Part shown: piece after piece, positions 1 to 7,809 of the stretch
How the letters are laid out: every line of letters starts with the position of its first letter
How positions within the stretch are numbered: the first letter of the stretch is position 1
Assembly: GCA_947302485.1 (NCBI GenBank)
Contig: CAMYVO010000007.1
Coordinates: 1-50,726 of the forward strand
Origin: an uncultured Clostridium sp.
Lineage (GTDB): Bacteria > Bacillota > Clostridia > TANB77 > CAG-508
Direction: 5' to 3'
DNA: 50,726 nt
The notes under the pieces: model-generated
The model's database searches: none
Told to the model about the DNA's origin: nothing
The model's input: only the letters and a program-made list of their open reading frames with translations
Position numbers and translations under genes: made by a program

Positions 1-26
1 CTTTTAGCAGTAATACATTTTTTAAG

Positions 27-47
27 TTGTATATCTTTTGTATATCT
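27..47. repeat. Paired 10-bp direct repeat, possible integrase arm site
   Basis: TTGTATATCT occurs twice with an 11-bp period. The arrangement of two short direct repeats about one helical turn apart matches the other pairs listed at 36124, 49118, 49369, 49484 and 50702. Such pairs are typical of arm-type sites bound by the N-terminal domain of tyrosine integrases. The function is inferred from spacing only. Confidence 0.35.
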
Positions 48-60
48 CATTTTTTAGCCA

Positions 61-98
61 AAAAACAAATGTAAAAATCACAATTTACATTTGTTTTT
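61..98 (-). terminator. Intrinsic terminator after the 102-aa gene
   Basis: A perfect 15-bp stem (61-75 with 84-98) with an 8-nt loop. On the minus strand it is followed by a T-rich stretch, directly downstream of the stop codon of the gene at 104-412. It may act in both directions. Confidence 0.7.
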
Positions 99-103
99 AA
101 TAA

Positions 104-412
104 TTATTTTTTAATTTCGTTTAATAATTTGAACCCATCTTTTAATCCATTTAAATAATATTTTTCATTAAAATATGCATTTTCATAATCAATCACTTCA
201 ACATATTCTTCTATTGTTTTTATAATTTCATCTTTAGTTTCGTTTGAGCCATCTGAAATATTTTCTATTTGATTTTTTAAGTAATAATATTTTTTATTTC
301 TATTTGCTTCATCCTTATACATAAATATTTCATCATCTTCATTTAACCTTGCTAAATCTTCTTCTCTTGCTTCAAATATTATTTTTAACATGTTTTCAGA
401 TTCACTTTCCAT
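104..412 (-). CDS. Small acidic protein of mobile-element type (DUF6809-like)
   Basis: This 102-residue, acidic, helical protein has no recognisable catalytic motif. It starts at an ATG behind a strong GGAGGTGATGTTAC leader. Its C-terminal half (two predicted helices ending in YYLNGLKDGFKLL) resembles the ends of two other small proteins in the window: residues ending YRNGFCDAVELI at 50089-50379 and YLQGYIDCINLL at 44923-45198. All three lie in accessory DNA, and one lies directly before an integrase. The resemblance to the DUF6809 family is from memory and not verified. The function is unknown; the context suggests a phage or ICE accessory gene. Confidence 0.65.
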   Translation of the reverse strand: MESESENMLKIIFEAREEDLARLNEDDEIFMYKDEANRNKKYYYLKNQIENISDGSNETKDEIIKTIEEYVEVIDYENAYFNEKYYLNGLKDGFKLLNEIKK

Positions 413-474
413 GTAACATCACCTCCAATTTCGTGTGATGTTAACTCTGTTCAAAAATAATGTCAAGTCTATTC

Positions 475-918
475 TTAAAATTCATTTGCATAAAATTTAC
501 TAAAATCAAATTTACTATAATCTCTTTGATTTTCATTTTTTAATTTGGTATTTATATAATTTATTTTATTATTACTTTTTATATCTTTAACATTTTTGTT
601 AATAGGTAATGCACTTATTTGTTTATAGGTATTAACATATGTGTTAATAGGTATGCATTTTCTAATTAGTATTTCTTTTGAATTTTCTTTATAAATTATT
701 TCTGTTTTTATATATCCTTTTTTCTTTAGTGAATTTATTATTCTTGATACTTGTATATTACATATATTTAATATTTCTCCTATATATGCATTTGATATTG
801 TGCAGTGTTTTTCTGATGATAAATAAAGTATCATTGAATATATCATTTTTTCTTTATCATTTAAATTTTTATCTATTAATATTTCTTTTGGTATCCATAC
901 TCCTTTAAATTCTTTCAT
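475..918 (-). CDS. Winged-helix protein, replisome-organiser-like
   Basis: This 147-residue protein opens with a region (about residues 1-75) typical of the N-terminal winged-helix domain of phage and plasmid replication initiators. Features are a short GVWIPKEIL start, a 'LNDKEKMIYSMIL' helix, and a recognition helix and wing around 'ISRIINSLKKKGYI'-like sequence. The C-terminal half is Asn/Lys-rich, probably disordered, and lacks a DnaD-type domain. The ribosome binding site is weak. Directly upstream on the same strand is the array of repeated hairpins at 1101-1330, so the protein might bind there, as initiators bind iterons. Replication or regulatory function is inferred from fold resemblance and position. 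Confidence 0.6.
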   Translation of the reverse strand: MKEFKGVWIPKEILIDKNLNDKEKMIYSMILYLSSEKHCTISNAYIGEILNICNIQVSRIINSLKKKGYIKTEIIYKENSKEILIRKCIPINTYVNTYKQISALPINKNVKDIKSNNKINYINTKLKNENQRDYSKFDFSKFYANEF

Positions 919-1049
919 ATTCTATTTTTCTTTCTAATCAAACGCCTGACGTTCGATTCTGTGCCATTTAATTTTTTCTTTGGATTAGTTTATCTAATTA
1001 AAATTATCCTCCCCTTTCTTTTGTTCTATTCAAAACAGAACAACATAAA

Positions 1050-1078
1050 AAGAATATGACCTTTTTTATCATATTCTT
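1050..1078 (-). terminator. Hairpin with T-tract between hairpin array and winged-helix gene
   Basis: A 10-bp perfect stem (AAGAATATGA with TCATATTCTT) and a 9-nt loop. On the minus strand it is followed by TTTTTAT. It lies downstream of the repeated hairpin array (1101-1330) and upstream of the gene at 475-918. It could therefore end a short non-coding transcript or act as an attenuator. Confidence 0.55.
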
Positions 1079-1100
1079 AATTTTATAAACTAATTATGAA

Positions 1101-1330
1101 ATTTTTTGTTAAACATTTTTTATGCATAAAATGAGGTTTGCAAAGTATTCATTTTGCAACGTTTTTAATTATTTGGGTTGATTTTTTGCTAACAACTTTT
1201 GGGCATAAAACGAGATTTGTAAAATGCTAATTTTACAATGCTTTAAACAATTTTTGAAACTTTTTACTAACACATTTTAGGCATAACTATCTATACAAGA
1301 AAAGCAAATTTTTCTTGTAACTAGACATAA
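1101..1330. repeat. Three ~80-bp imperfect repeats, each with a hairpin
   Basis: Units begin near 1101, 1181 and 1260. Each starts with a conserved module of the form TTTTTGYTAACA-YTTTTNGGCATAA and is followed by an inverted repeat. In unit 1 the arms are TTTGCAAA/ATTTTGCAA. In unit 2 they are TTGTAAAAT/ATTTTACAA. In unit 3 they are TACAAGAAAA/TTTTCTTGTA. Arm sequences differ between units but pairing is kept, including a C/G to T/A exchange between units 1 and 2. That pattern suggests the structure itself is selected. Candidates are an iteron-type origin or control region of an accessory element, or a structured RNA on the minus strand. Confidence 0.6.
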
Positions 1331-1373
1331 TATATCACATATAAATGCACATGTCAAATTTCATTTCATAAAC

Positions 1374-2618
1374 TTAGTATTCCAAACTATTTAAATCCAG
1401 AAGGAAATCATATATACTCATTATGATTATTCCATTTTCATATCTTGATTTTTTTATATTATCACCTACAATAATGATTTTTTTAAAGAAATCATTTACA
1501 TTTAACAATGATTTTTGCTCTTGTTCAACTTTTTCTTTTGTTTTCATCTCTAAGGCAGATTGAATATATATTTTATTATTCCCTTTATTAGCTACAAAAT
1601 CAATTTCTAATTGTTTCTTTTTATCTCCCTCTCTTATCTCTACTGAACCAACATCAACATTATATCCTCTCTTCTTTAATTCTAAATATATAACATTTTC
1701 CATAGTATGTGATATTTCTTCACTTTGTCTAAAATCTAAAAAGGAATTTCTTATTCCCATATCAGTAAAATAATACTTTTGAGGTGTTTCTATAAATCTT
1801 TTACCTCGTACATCAAATCTTCTTGCTTTTTCTATCATAAATGCATCTTGCAAATACCCTAAATAGTTATAGATAGTTTTATCAGTCATTGTAGATAATT
1901 TATCTCTTTCTTTAAAGCTATTTGATAGTTTTAAAGGATTTGTAAGTGAACCAATATCAGATGCTATAATTTGTACTAACATTTCTAATTCTTCTTTATT
2001 TTGAACATTATTTCTTTCAACTATATCATTTATATAAACATTTTCTTTTTGTGATTTTAAATAATTAATTTTTGCATCATCAGATTTAGCAAGTACTGAT
2101 AGTGGTAATCCTCCATAAGTATAATATTCATTTAAAGCCTTTTCTTCAGATCCATCATATATAGAATAATATTCACTAAAAGAAAGAGGATATACTTTTA
2201 TTTCAGAACCTCTACCTCTAAATTCTGTAACAATATCAGATGATAAAAATTTTGAATTACTTCCTGTAACATAAATTTCTACATTTTTCATATGTAAAAA
2301 ACCTATTAATACAGATTCAAATTCTTCCACCTTTTGAACTTCATCAAGAATAATATAGTATTTATCTTTGTCTATAATTCTGTCTTTTACATATTTATTC
2401 AATTCATCTGGATTATGATATATAAAATTATCTCTTTCATCTAAATCTAATTTTATGATATGATCTTCTTTAACTCCTTGTTCTATAAGATAATTTTTAA
2501 AAATTGGATCTAATAGATATGATTTACCACATCTTCTAATTCCAGTAACAATTTTTACAAGATTATTATCTAACCCATCTATAAGCTGATTTAAGTAAAA
2601 ATCTCTTTTTATTTCCAT
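1374..2618 (-). CDS. P-loop ATPase with DUF4143-type C-terminus
   Basis: A 414-residue protein of the AAA-like ATPase plus DUF4143 family, common in gut anaerobes and of unknown physiological role. The Walker A motif (GIRRCGKS, residues 26-33) and Walker B (YIILDEVQ, about residues 88-95) are intact. The sensor-like 'VTGSNSKFLSSDI' and the 'EFRGRG' segment follow, and the C-terminal part contains a restriction-endonuclease-like region (EIDFVA ... QSALEMK). The ATG has a GGAGG site 8 nt upstream. A 38-bp palindrome lies immediately before that ribosome binding site and a second copy lies 77 bp further upstream, which points to specific transcriptional or RNA-level control. The family is often mobile, and its neighbours here are accessory genes. 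Confidence 0.85.
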   Translation of the reverse strand: MEIKRDFYLNQLIDGLDNNLVKIVTGIRRCGKSYLLDPIFKNYLIEQGVKEDHIIKLDLDERDNFIYHNPDELNKYVKDRIIDKDKYYIILDEVQKVEEFESVLIGFLHMKNVEIYVTGSNSKFLSSDIVTEFRGRGSEIKVYPLSFSEYYSIYDGSEEKALNEYYTYGGLPLSVLAKSDDAKINYLKSQKENVYINDIVERNNVQNKEELEMLVQIIASDIGSLTNPLKLSNSFKERDKLSTMTDKTIYNYLGYLQDAFMIEKARRFDVRGKRFIETPQKYYFTDMGIRNSFLDFRQSEEISHTMENVIYLELKKRGYNVDVGSVEIREGDKKKQLEIDFVANKGNNKIYIQSALEMKTKEKVEQEQKSLLNVNDFFKKIIIVGDNIKKSRYENGIIIMSIYDFLLDLNSLEY

Positions 2619-2630
2619 TTTAAAACCTCC

Positions 2631-2668
2631 ATTACGAATTTTTTCCGTTTACGGAACTTTTTCGTAAT
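2631..2668. promoter_or_regulatory. 38-bp nested palindrome, copy 1 (5' leader of ATPase gene)
   Basis: A symmetric element with outer arms ATTACGAA/TTCGTAAT, an inner palindrome TTCCGTTTACGGAA, and 4-nt T-rich linkers on both sides. It is identical to the copy at 2708-2745. It directly abuts the GGAGG of the DUF4143 ATPase gene, so it could be an operator, or an RNA hairpin that masks the ribosome binding site. Confidence 0.7.
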
Positions 2669-2707
2669 ATTATTATAACAAATATATTATATTAAGTCAA
2701 TTGTTTT

Positions 2708-2745
2708 ATTACGAATTTTTTCCGTTTACGGAACTTTTTCGTAAT
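2708..2745. promoter_or_regulatory. 38-bp nested palindrome, copy 2
   Basis: Identical to copy 1 over 38 bp, with two further shared bases on one side, and spaced 77 bp start to start. The 39 bp between the copies are AT-rich and may hold the promoter of the ATPase gene, so that two operators would flank it. Confidence 0.7.
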
Positions 2746-2890
2746 ATGTATTTTTAGGCGATTGCTTTTTAATTTTATAATCTATAACTATTAATATAAT
2801 AAAATAAATAATTGAGATTTTTGAAAAATATTAATTATTTATTTTTAACAAATTCTATACAAAAAAATATGTATTTTCTCAAATAAAAAT

Positions 2891-3028
2891 TTGACTCCCA
2901 GTGAAGTTGGAGTTAACTTAAAAGACGGATATAATGGTGATATATCTGCAAGAGAAGCTGGTAAAATCGGTGGTAACATGGTAAGAAAAATGATTCAACA
3001 AGCTGAAAACAACATGATAGGTAAATAG
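2891..3028 (+). pseudogene. 5'-truncated alpha/beta-type small acid-soluble spore protein
   Basis: The reading frame encodes 45 residues ending in a normal stop: SEVGVNLKDGYNGD, then ISAREAGKIGGNMVRKMI. This is the conserved C-terminal two-thirds of alpha/beta-type SASPs, which coat and protect spore DNA and carry the GPR protease site near SEVGV. The upstream in-frame sequence runs only to a stop at 2846 and contains no ATG, ribosome binding site or the expected first ~25 residues (TLVPEAR...-like). The break falls where the accessory DNA to the left ends, so an insertion or deletion probably removed the 5' part. Family assignment is firm; loss of function is inferred. Confidence 0.8.
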
Positions 3029-3084
3029 TTTTACTAGTTAAATTTTATGGTAGGAATATATTTTTTGTTTTTGTGTTTATACAT

Positions 3085-3115
3085 AAAGGCAGGATATGTG
3101 TTCCTGCCTTTTTAT
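3085..3115 (+). terminator. Intrinsic terminator of the SASP remnant
   Basis: Stem AAAGGCAGGA / TCCTGCCTTT with a 7-nt loop, followed by TTTATT. It lies 57 bp after the SASP stop, so the original terminator of that gene has been kept. Confidence 0.85.
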
Positions 3116-3272
3116 TATGCTTCTTAAAAGATTTAAATAATAGTTGTAAAATGTATAAAGCATATTAAAGGTCTTGAGAAAAGAGATTTCTTCTAAAAAA
3201 CTCTTTTAATTACATAAGAATTGTGTTAATATATTTTTAATAATTCAATAAAAAATTTAAGGAGGAATTCAA

Positions 3273-4442
3273 ATGAAAGATACGTATATTTCAGAAAACA
3301 TCAAATATGTTGGTGCAGACGATAAAGAGATTAGATTATTTGAAAGTCAATACGTTGTTCCTAACGGAATTTCATATAATTCTTATTTAATTAAAGATGA
3401 AAAAAAAGTACTACTTGATACTATTGATAAGCGTAAAACATCTGAATGGATAGAGAATTTAGAAAGAGAGCTTTCAGGACAAGCATTAGATTATCTTGTT
3501 ATTTCACATATGGAACCTGATCATGCATATAATATTGGTTTACTTGCAAAAAAGTACCCTAAAATGAAACTTGTAGGTAATAACATTACTTTTAAGATGC
3601 TGCCTCAATTTTTTGAAATTGAAAATTTAGAAGATAGAAAAGTTCTTGTTAAAGAAGGAGATACTTTAAATATTGGAAAACATACTCTTCAATTCTTTAT
3701 GGCACCAATGGTTCACTGGCCAGAAGTTATGGTTACATATGAAAAAGCAGAAAAAATCTTGTTTACCGCAGATGGTTTTGGAAAATTTGGAACTCTTGAT
3801 ACTGATGAAGATTGGGCATGCGAGGCTCGTAGATATTACTTTGGTATTGTAGGAAAATACGGAACACAAGTTCAAGCCTTATTAAAAAAAGTATCTACAT
3901 TAGATATTAATATAATATGTCCCCTACATGGACCTATTTTAAGAGAAAATTTATCATATTATATTAATAAATATGATATTTGGAGCAGCTACAAACCAGA
4001 AGATGATGGAATTTTTATTGCGTGTGCTTCTATTCACGGAAATACTAAAATAGTAGCAGACAAACTTGCCGAAATTTTAGAAAAAAAAGGTGCAAAAAAA
4101 GTTTCAGTAACTGATCTTGCAAGAGATGATATGGCAGAAGCTGTAGAAGATGCTTTTCGCTACAGTAAATTAGTTCTTGCTGCTTCTAGCTATAATGCTG
4201 GAGTATTTACACCGATGGAGCAATTTTTAAACAATTTAAAACATAGAAATTATCAAAATCGCACTGTATCAATAATTGAAAATGGATCTTGGGCTCCATC
4301 TGCTGTCAAAACAATAAAAGAAACTCTTAAAGATTTTAAGGATATTAATTTAATTGATCCAGTTATAACTATAACATCTACATTAAAAGAAGAAAATATC
4401 TCTGAACTTGAAAAACTTGCAAATAATTTATTGAAAATTTAA
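3273..4442 (+). CDS. fprA: Flavodiiron protein (A-type flavoprotein)
   Basis: A 389-residue cytosolic enzyme that reduces O2 to water and/or NO to N2O, protecting anaerobes. The N-terminal metallo-beta-lactamase-like domain carries the di-iron ligand motif H79-x-E81-x-D83-H84 (HMEPDH), with further ligands at MVHWPE and CPLHGP. The C-terminal flavodoxin domain (from about residue 245) has the FMN phosphate loop around ASIHGNT and the ENGSWAPSA segment. Length matches two-domain FprA without a rubredoxin tail, so an external rubredoxin or flavoprotein reductase must donate electrons. The start follows AAGGAGG. The gene appears monocistronic, with its own terminator at 4457. Confidence 0.95.
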   Translation: MKDTYISENIKYVGADDKEIRLFESQYVVPNGISYNSYLIKDEKKVLLDTIDKRKTSEWIENLERELSGQALDYLVISHMEPDHAYNIGLLAKKYPKMKLVGNNITFKMLPQFFEIENLEDRKVLVKEGDTLNIGKHTLQFFMAPMVHWPEVMVTYEKAEKILFTADGFGKFGTLDTDEDWACEARRYYFGIVGKYGTQVQALLKKVSTLDINIICPLHGPILRENLSYYINKYDIWSSYKPEDDGIFIACASIHGNTKIVADKLAEILEKKGAKKVSVTDLARDDMAEAVEDAFRYSKLVLAASSYNAGVFTPMEQFLNNLKHRNYQNRTVSIIENGSWAPSAVKTIKETLKDFKDINLIDPVITITSTLKEENISELEKLANNLLKI

Positions 4443-4456
4443 ATATAAATATTTTT

Positions 4457-4503
4457 AAAAAAGCAACATATTGCTTATTTTATAAACAATATGTTGCTTT
4501 TTT
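4457..4503. terminator. Bidirectional terminator between fprA and the 559-aa gene
   Basis: A 17-bp perfect stem (4457-4473 with 4487-4503) flanked by A- and T-runs on both sides. It serves the convergent genes fprA and the protein at 4502-6181, whose stop codon touches the stem. Confidence 0.9.
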
Positions 4504-6181
4504 ATTTCTGAATTTGACTTTCTGTACATATTAGTCCACTTGATATATTTACATATCTTCTTTCTTTTTTATTTCCTTGATGATCACATAAGTAATCTGG
4601 ATATCTATTGGGTAACATCATCCATTTTATATGTTCAAGGAAATGATATCTGTAGTCTGATCTGTTTAAAGTAGTATCTTTAATTTGTTTTCTTTGTTCT
4701 TTACTAAGTGGCATTAACACTTGTGTTGAAATAAATCCATTCCATTCAACATTCATGTCTTCTTTTCCTTCATATACTGGAAGCATTTTGCTACCTGTAT
4801 AATTCTCTAAAAAAGTTTCTATTTGCTTTCTTTCAATATGAAGCTTTATTGGCATATTATATCCTTTCATGTCAATGCCCATTAAAATAAATTTTTCTTT
4901 ATTTTGTATAGAATTACATCCATTTTCACTTTCAATAATATATCCCCAATTTATTGATTTATTCATCTCATTTAACATTACCATTAGTGATTCTATTGCA
5001 CAATTTTTTCTAAAATATAAATTATATCTATCTGACTCCAAATATGTTGCAAAATCCAAGTCACTCACAAAATCATTCTTAAAATCTGATAATAATATAT
5101 TATTATATAGTGAATTGTAATCGCTTTCATATTCCCCGATTGCTTGTTTCCTTGATTGACTCTTCTCCAAATCTAACGATGTTGTTTGTTTTGTATTATT
5201 AATATTAGCCTCAGCTTTTTTTATTTGCTCATTCATTATATCTGTTGAAATATCTCTTAGAAACTCTCTTTGTACTAAAATCTCTCTTATTTGTTCATCT
5301 GAAATATCTAGCTTATAATTTTCATCTTCTGTAACTTTTTCTATTAACCCCATTTTATCTGCAATATACATACTATTATTATAATTAATAGTTTCTTTTA
5401 CTAGTCTGTTACAATAAAATGCTGTCATAGCAATCAAATCTTGTATTGAAAATCTTTTTAAAAATTCTTGATTTGATAAGTCTAAAATTCCTGGCTTTTT
5501 TCCATTTGAACTAATATCATATTTTAAAATTGGTAAATTCATGTTTTCTAATACACTATTATTTCTAATATTATATTGTTCAAGTAAGCCTTCTTCATGC
5601 AAGATTCTTATAATACCTGATAATTGTGATATATATTCTGTTTTAATATGTTGTTTCATTTCTTCTGCATATATCTGTAGTATCTTTTTTACATCAATTT
5701 TAAATTGTATTTTTTCCTCATTTGTTAAATTATTTTTAACAAATTGCTTTATATATTCATCATTTTTTTCGACAAGAATAGTTCTAAATGCATCATCTAT
5801 TAATAATTCTATGTTTGATTGTATATTTGCAGTATACATATATCCTCTAACTGCATTTTTCACATATGCACTTTTATCTTTCTTTTCTATCTCATCATAC
5901 AACATATCTATATCTTTTAAAAGAATTTCTGTTGTTTTAAGACTATATATATCACTTTTATTAACACCACTTATTTTTTTCATTATATCTTTTAATCTTG
6001 TATAAAAGACATCTCTTATTTGCATATCTGAGTATTCTGGATTTTCCCTCTTTATTTGTTTTATTTTGCTTAAAAATATTTCTAAAGATTTTCTTGCATT
6101 ACTTATAGTTCTAGGATTTTCATCTATATCTCTTTTGATTATATTAATCTTATTAGCACATGCATTATTAAACAAATTCAT
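4502..6181 (-). CDS. Uncharacterised 559-aa helical protein
   Basis: I do not recognise this protein. It has 559 residues and is rich in Lys, Glu, Ile and Asn. The N-terminal 350 residues are almost entirely helical with coiled-coil-like heptads and no membrane segment or signal peptide. The C-terminal ~200 residues have more mixed composition, with 'ESLMVMLNEMNKSINWGYI' and a conserved-looking aromatic 'YRYHFLEHIKWMMLPNRYP' stretch. No catalytic motif or zinc site is evident. The start has a good AGGAGA site and the gene sits between fprA and hpf. Similar large helical proteins can be structural or nucleoid-associated, but no function is claimed. Confidence 0.8.
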   Translation of the reverse strand: MNLFNNACANKINIIKRDIDENPRTISNARKSLEIFLSKIKQIKRENPEYSDMQIRDVFYTRLKDIMKKISGVNKSDIYSLKTTEILLKDIDMLYDEIEKKDKSAYVKNAVRGYMYTANIQSNIELLIDDAFRTILVEKNDEYIKQFVKNNLTNEEKIQFKIDVKKILQIYAEEMKQHIKTEYISQLSGIIRILHEEGLLEQYNIRNNSVLENMNLPILKYDISSNGKKPGILDLSNQEFLKRFSIQDLIAMTAFYCNRLVKETINYNNSMYIADKMGLIEKVTEDENYKLDISDEQIREILVQREFLRDISTDIMNEQIKKAEANINNTKQTTSLDLEKSQSRKQAIGEYESDYNSLYNNILLSDFKNDFVSDLDFATYLESDRYNLYFRKNCAIESLMVMLNEMNKSINWGYIIESENGCNSIQNKEKFILMGIDMKGYNMPIKLHIERKQIETFLENYTGSKMLPVYEGKEDMNVEWNGFISTQVLMPLSKEQRKQIKDTTLNRSDYRYHFLEHIKWMMLPNRYPDYLCDHQGNKKERRYVNISSGLICTESQIQK

Positions 6182-6202
6182 ATTAAATCTTTCTCCTAAC
6201 TA

Positions 6203-6235
6203 ATCATAACCACCAGTTTTACTGATGGTTATGAT
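6203..6235. terminator. Hairpin between hpf and the 559-aa gene
   Basis: A 10-bp stem (ATCATAACCA / TGGTTATGAT) that extends with CAG/CTG inside, just after the hpf stop. The T-tract is poor on the minus strand, so termination efficiency is uncertain. Confidence 0.5.
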
Positions 6236-6239
6236 ACTT

Positions 6240-6773
6240 TTATACTTCTGGTTCTACTATTCCGTAATTATTACTTTCTTTTAAACGGAATATAACATTA
6301 ACTTTGTTTGTATCAATATTAATAAAAGTATAAAATACACTAGCTGGTTTTTCTTGCAATTTTAACTTTGCATCTTCTGGAGACATTGGCTTTATCTCAT
6401 AATATAAAGTTTTTATAATCTCATTTTCTATTTTAGGTAATTCTTCTGAAAACATAATTTCTTTTTCTTTGATTGAAGCTTCTTTATTTTGCTTATCTTT
6501 CTTAGTTTTCATTTTTCTAATTTGTCCTTCAAGTATATCAATATCTTTATCAATTGATGCATATAAATCTTTATGCTCTGTTACCGCTCTATATGTATTG
6601 TTTTTAACATTAACAGAAATTTCTGCTGTTTGCATATTTCTTTCTGCTTTTATTGTTACTAAAACTTGTGGCTCATCTTCAAAGTACTTTCCAATTCTTT
6701 CTAATTTTCTTTCAACATATTCTTTTATTGCTTCTGTTGCCTTTAAATCTTTTCCTGTTATTTTTATATTCAT
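6240..6773 (-). CDS. hpf: Ribosome hibernation promoting factor, long form
   Basis: This 177-residue protein binds the 30S decoding centre and dimerises ribosomes into inactive 100S particles under starvation. The N-terminal domain (residues 1-100; MNIKITGKDLKATEAIKEYVERKLERI, with the EISVNV strand and 'DLYASIDKDID' helix) is the HPF/YfiA fold. A charged linker leads to the C-terminal dimerisation domain (KPMSPEDAKLKL ... VFYTFINIDTNKVNVIFRLKESNNYGIVEPEV), which is diagnostic of the long form. The start has a strong GGGAGGAGA site. It is a stand-alone gene followed by a hairpin. Confidence 0.93.
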   Translation of the reverse strand: MNIKITGKDLKATEAIKEYVERKLERIGKYFEDEPQVLVTIKAERNMQTAEISVNVKNNTYRAVTEHKDLYASIDKDIDILEGQIRKMKTKKDKQNKEASIKEKEIMFSEELPKIENEIIKTLYYEIKPMSPEDAKLKLQEKPASVFYTFINIDTNKVNVIFRLKESNNYGIVEPEV

Positions 6774-6867
6774 AACTAATCTCTCCTCCCTTATTTGTTT
6801 TCTTTAGTTATGTTTTAATAAAATTATTATATATTGTAATTATAAATTTTTCAAGATTTTTTTATAA

Positions 6868-7596
6868 TTAAAATATATCTTCTAACTTATATTCTTTATC
6901 CAATTTTTGATTAAAATATAATTTAGATACCATTTCAATCTCTTTTATACATTTATCTGTAAGATTAAATGAGAAAAGTTTTGTTGGTGGAGCTACTATA
7001 CTATATTTAATTGCATTAATCGTACCTTGTGTAATTTCAATTGTACTTTTATCTATTTTTCCGCAAGTATAACACTTAAACCCATTATCCTTAATACTAA
7101 AATACTTTATCTCATCAATTCTTCCGCAAGATCTACATTTATTTATTTCAGGTGTATATCCTAGTAAATGTATAAGTCTTAATTTAAATACAGCAAGCAC
7201 TAAGTGCATATTTTTATCTGTTTCGGAAATTGTATATAGTGTATTTAATAAAAGTTGTAATATTTTATAGCTATTTTCATTTTCATTTGTAACATCTAAA
7301 ACAATCTTACTAATATGAGAGGCATATTTAAGTTTATCTAAATCTGTCCTAATATTATAAAACATTTCAATGGTCTCACATGAGTTTAAATGGTATCCAC
7401 CTGTTCCTTTATATAATAAATATTCTCCGAAGCACAAAAATTGAGTGCCAGCAAGCAAAAGGCTTTTGGGTCTTCTAGCCCCTTTTGCTGCACACCCAAT
7501 TTTACCATACCCAGGTGTTAACAGTGTTAACATCTTATCATAATCTCCCATATTACTTTCTAATATTATTATTCCATTCGTTTTGATTAGCCCCAT
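6868..7596 (-). CDS. recO: DNA repair protein RecO
   Basis: RecO loads RecA at gapped DNA together with RecR. The protein has the N-terminal OB fold (residues 1-80), a helical middle, and a zinc-finger with paired cysteines (CRSCG ... CYTCG). I place the start at 7596 (MGLIKTNGII), because GAGGG precedes it by 5 nt and this matches usual RecO N-termini. An in-frame ATG 12 nt upstream (7608) is possible. The start region overlaps the end of yqzL, so the two genes are translationally coupled. The order era-yqzL-recO is conserved in Firmicutes. Confidence 0.92.
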   Translation of the reverse strand: MGLIKTNGIIILESNMGDYDKMLTLLTPGYGKIGCAAKGARRPKSLLLAGTQFLCFGEYLLYKGTGGYHLNSCETIEMFYNIRTDLDKLKYASHISKIVLDVTNENENSYKILQLLLNTLYTISETDKNMHLVLAVFKLRLIHLLGYTPEINKCRSCGRIDEIKYFSIKDNGFKCYTCGKIDKSTIEITQGTINAIKYSIVAPPTKLFSFNLTDKCIKEIEMVSKLYFNQKLDKEYKLEDIF

Positions 7597-7705
7597 TTTT
7601 TCCCTCATTTATATTTTTTTCCATATTTTCTATTTCAACTAGTTCTAAAAATGTATTTATATCTCCTGTTTTCTTAAAGGTATTCCAAGCAATTTGTTTT
7701 ATCAT
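7553..7705 (-). CDS. yqzL: YqzL-family small protein
   Basis: A 50-residue ORF that begins MIKQIAWNTFKKTGDINTFL, followed by ELVEIEN. The 'W..F..TG....YL/FL' pattern is that of YqzL, a tiny protein of unknown function normally encoded between era and recO, which is exactly its position here. It has an AGGAG site 10 nt before the ATG. Its 3' end overlaps recO by over 40 bp in a different frame. The C-terminal half is Asn-rich and longer than in the Bacillus protein. Confidence 0.8.
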   Translation of the reverse strand: MIKQIAWNTFKKTGDINTFLELVEIENMEKNINEGKNGANQNEWNNNIRK

Positions 7706-7809
7706 ATGCAATCATCTCCTAAATCTTAAAAGTAGTATTTACCTTTAATTTTATCATCTGTTTTTTTTCATAATTTATACTGTAAAAATTTTCTATTAAT
7801 TAGCTTTAA

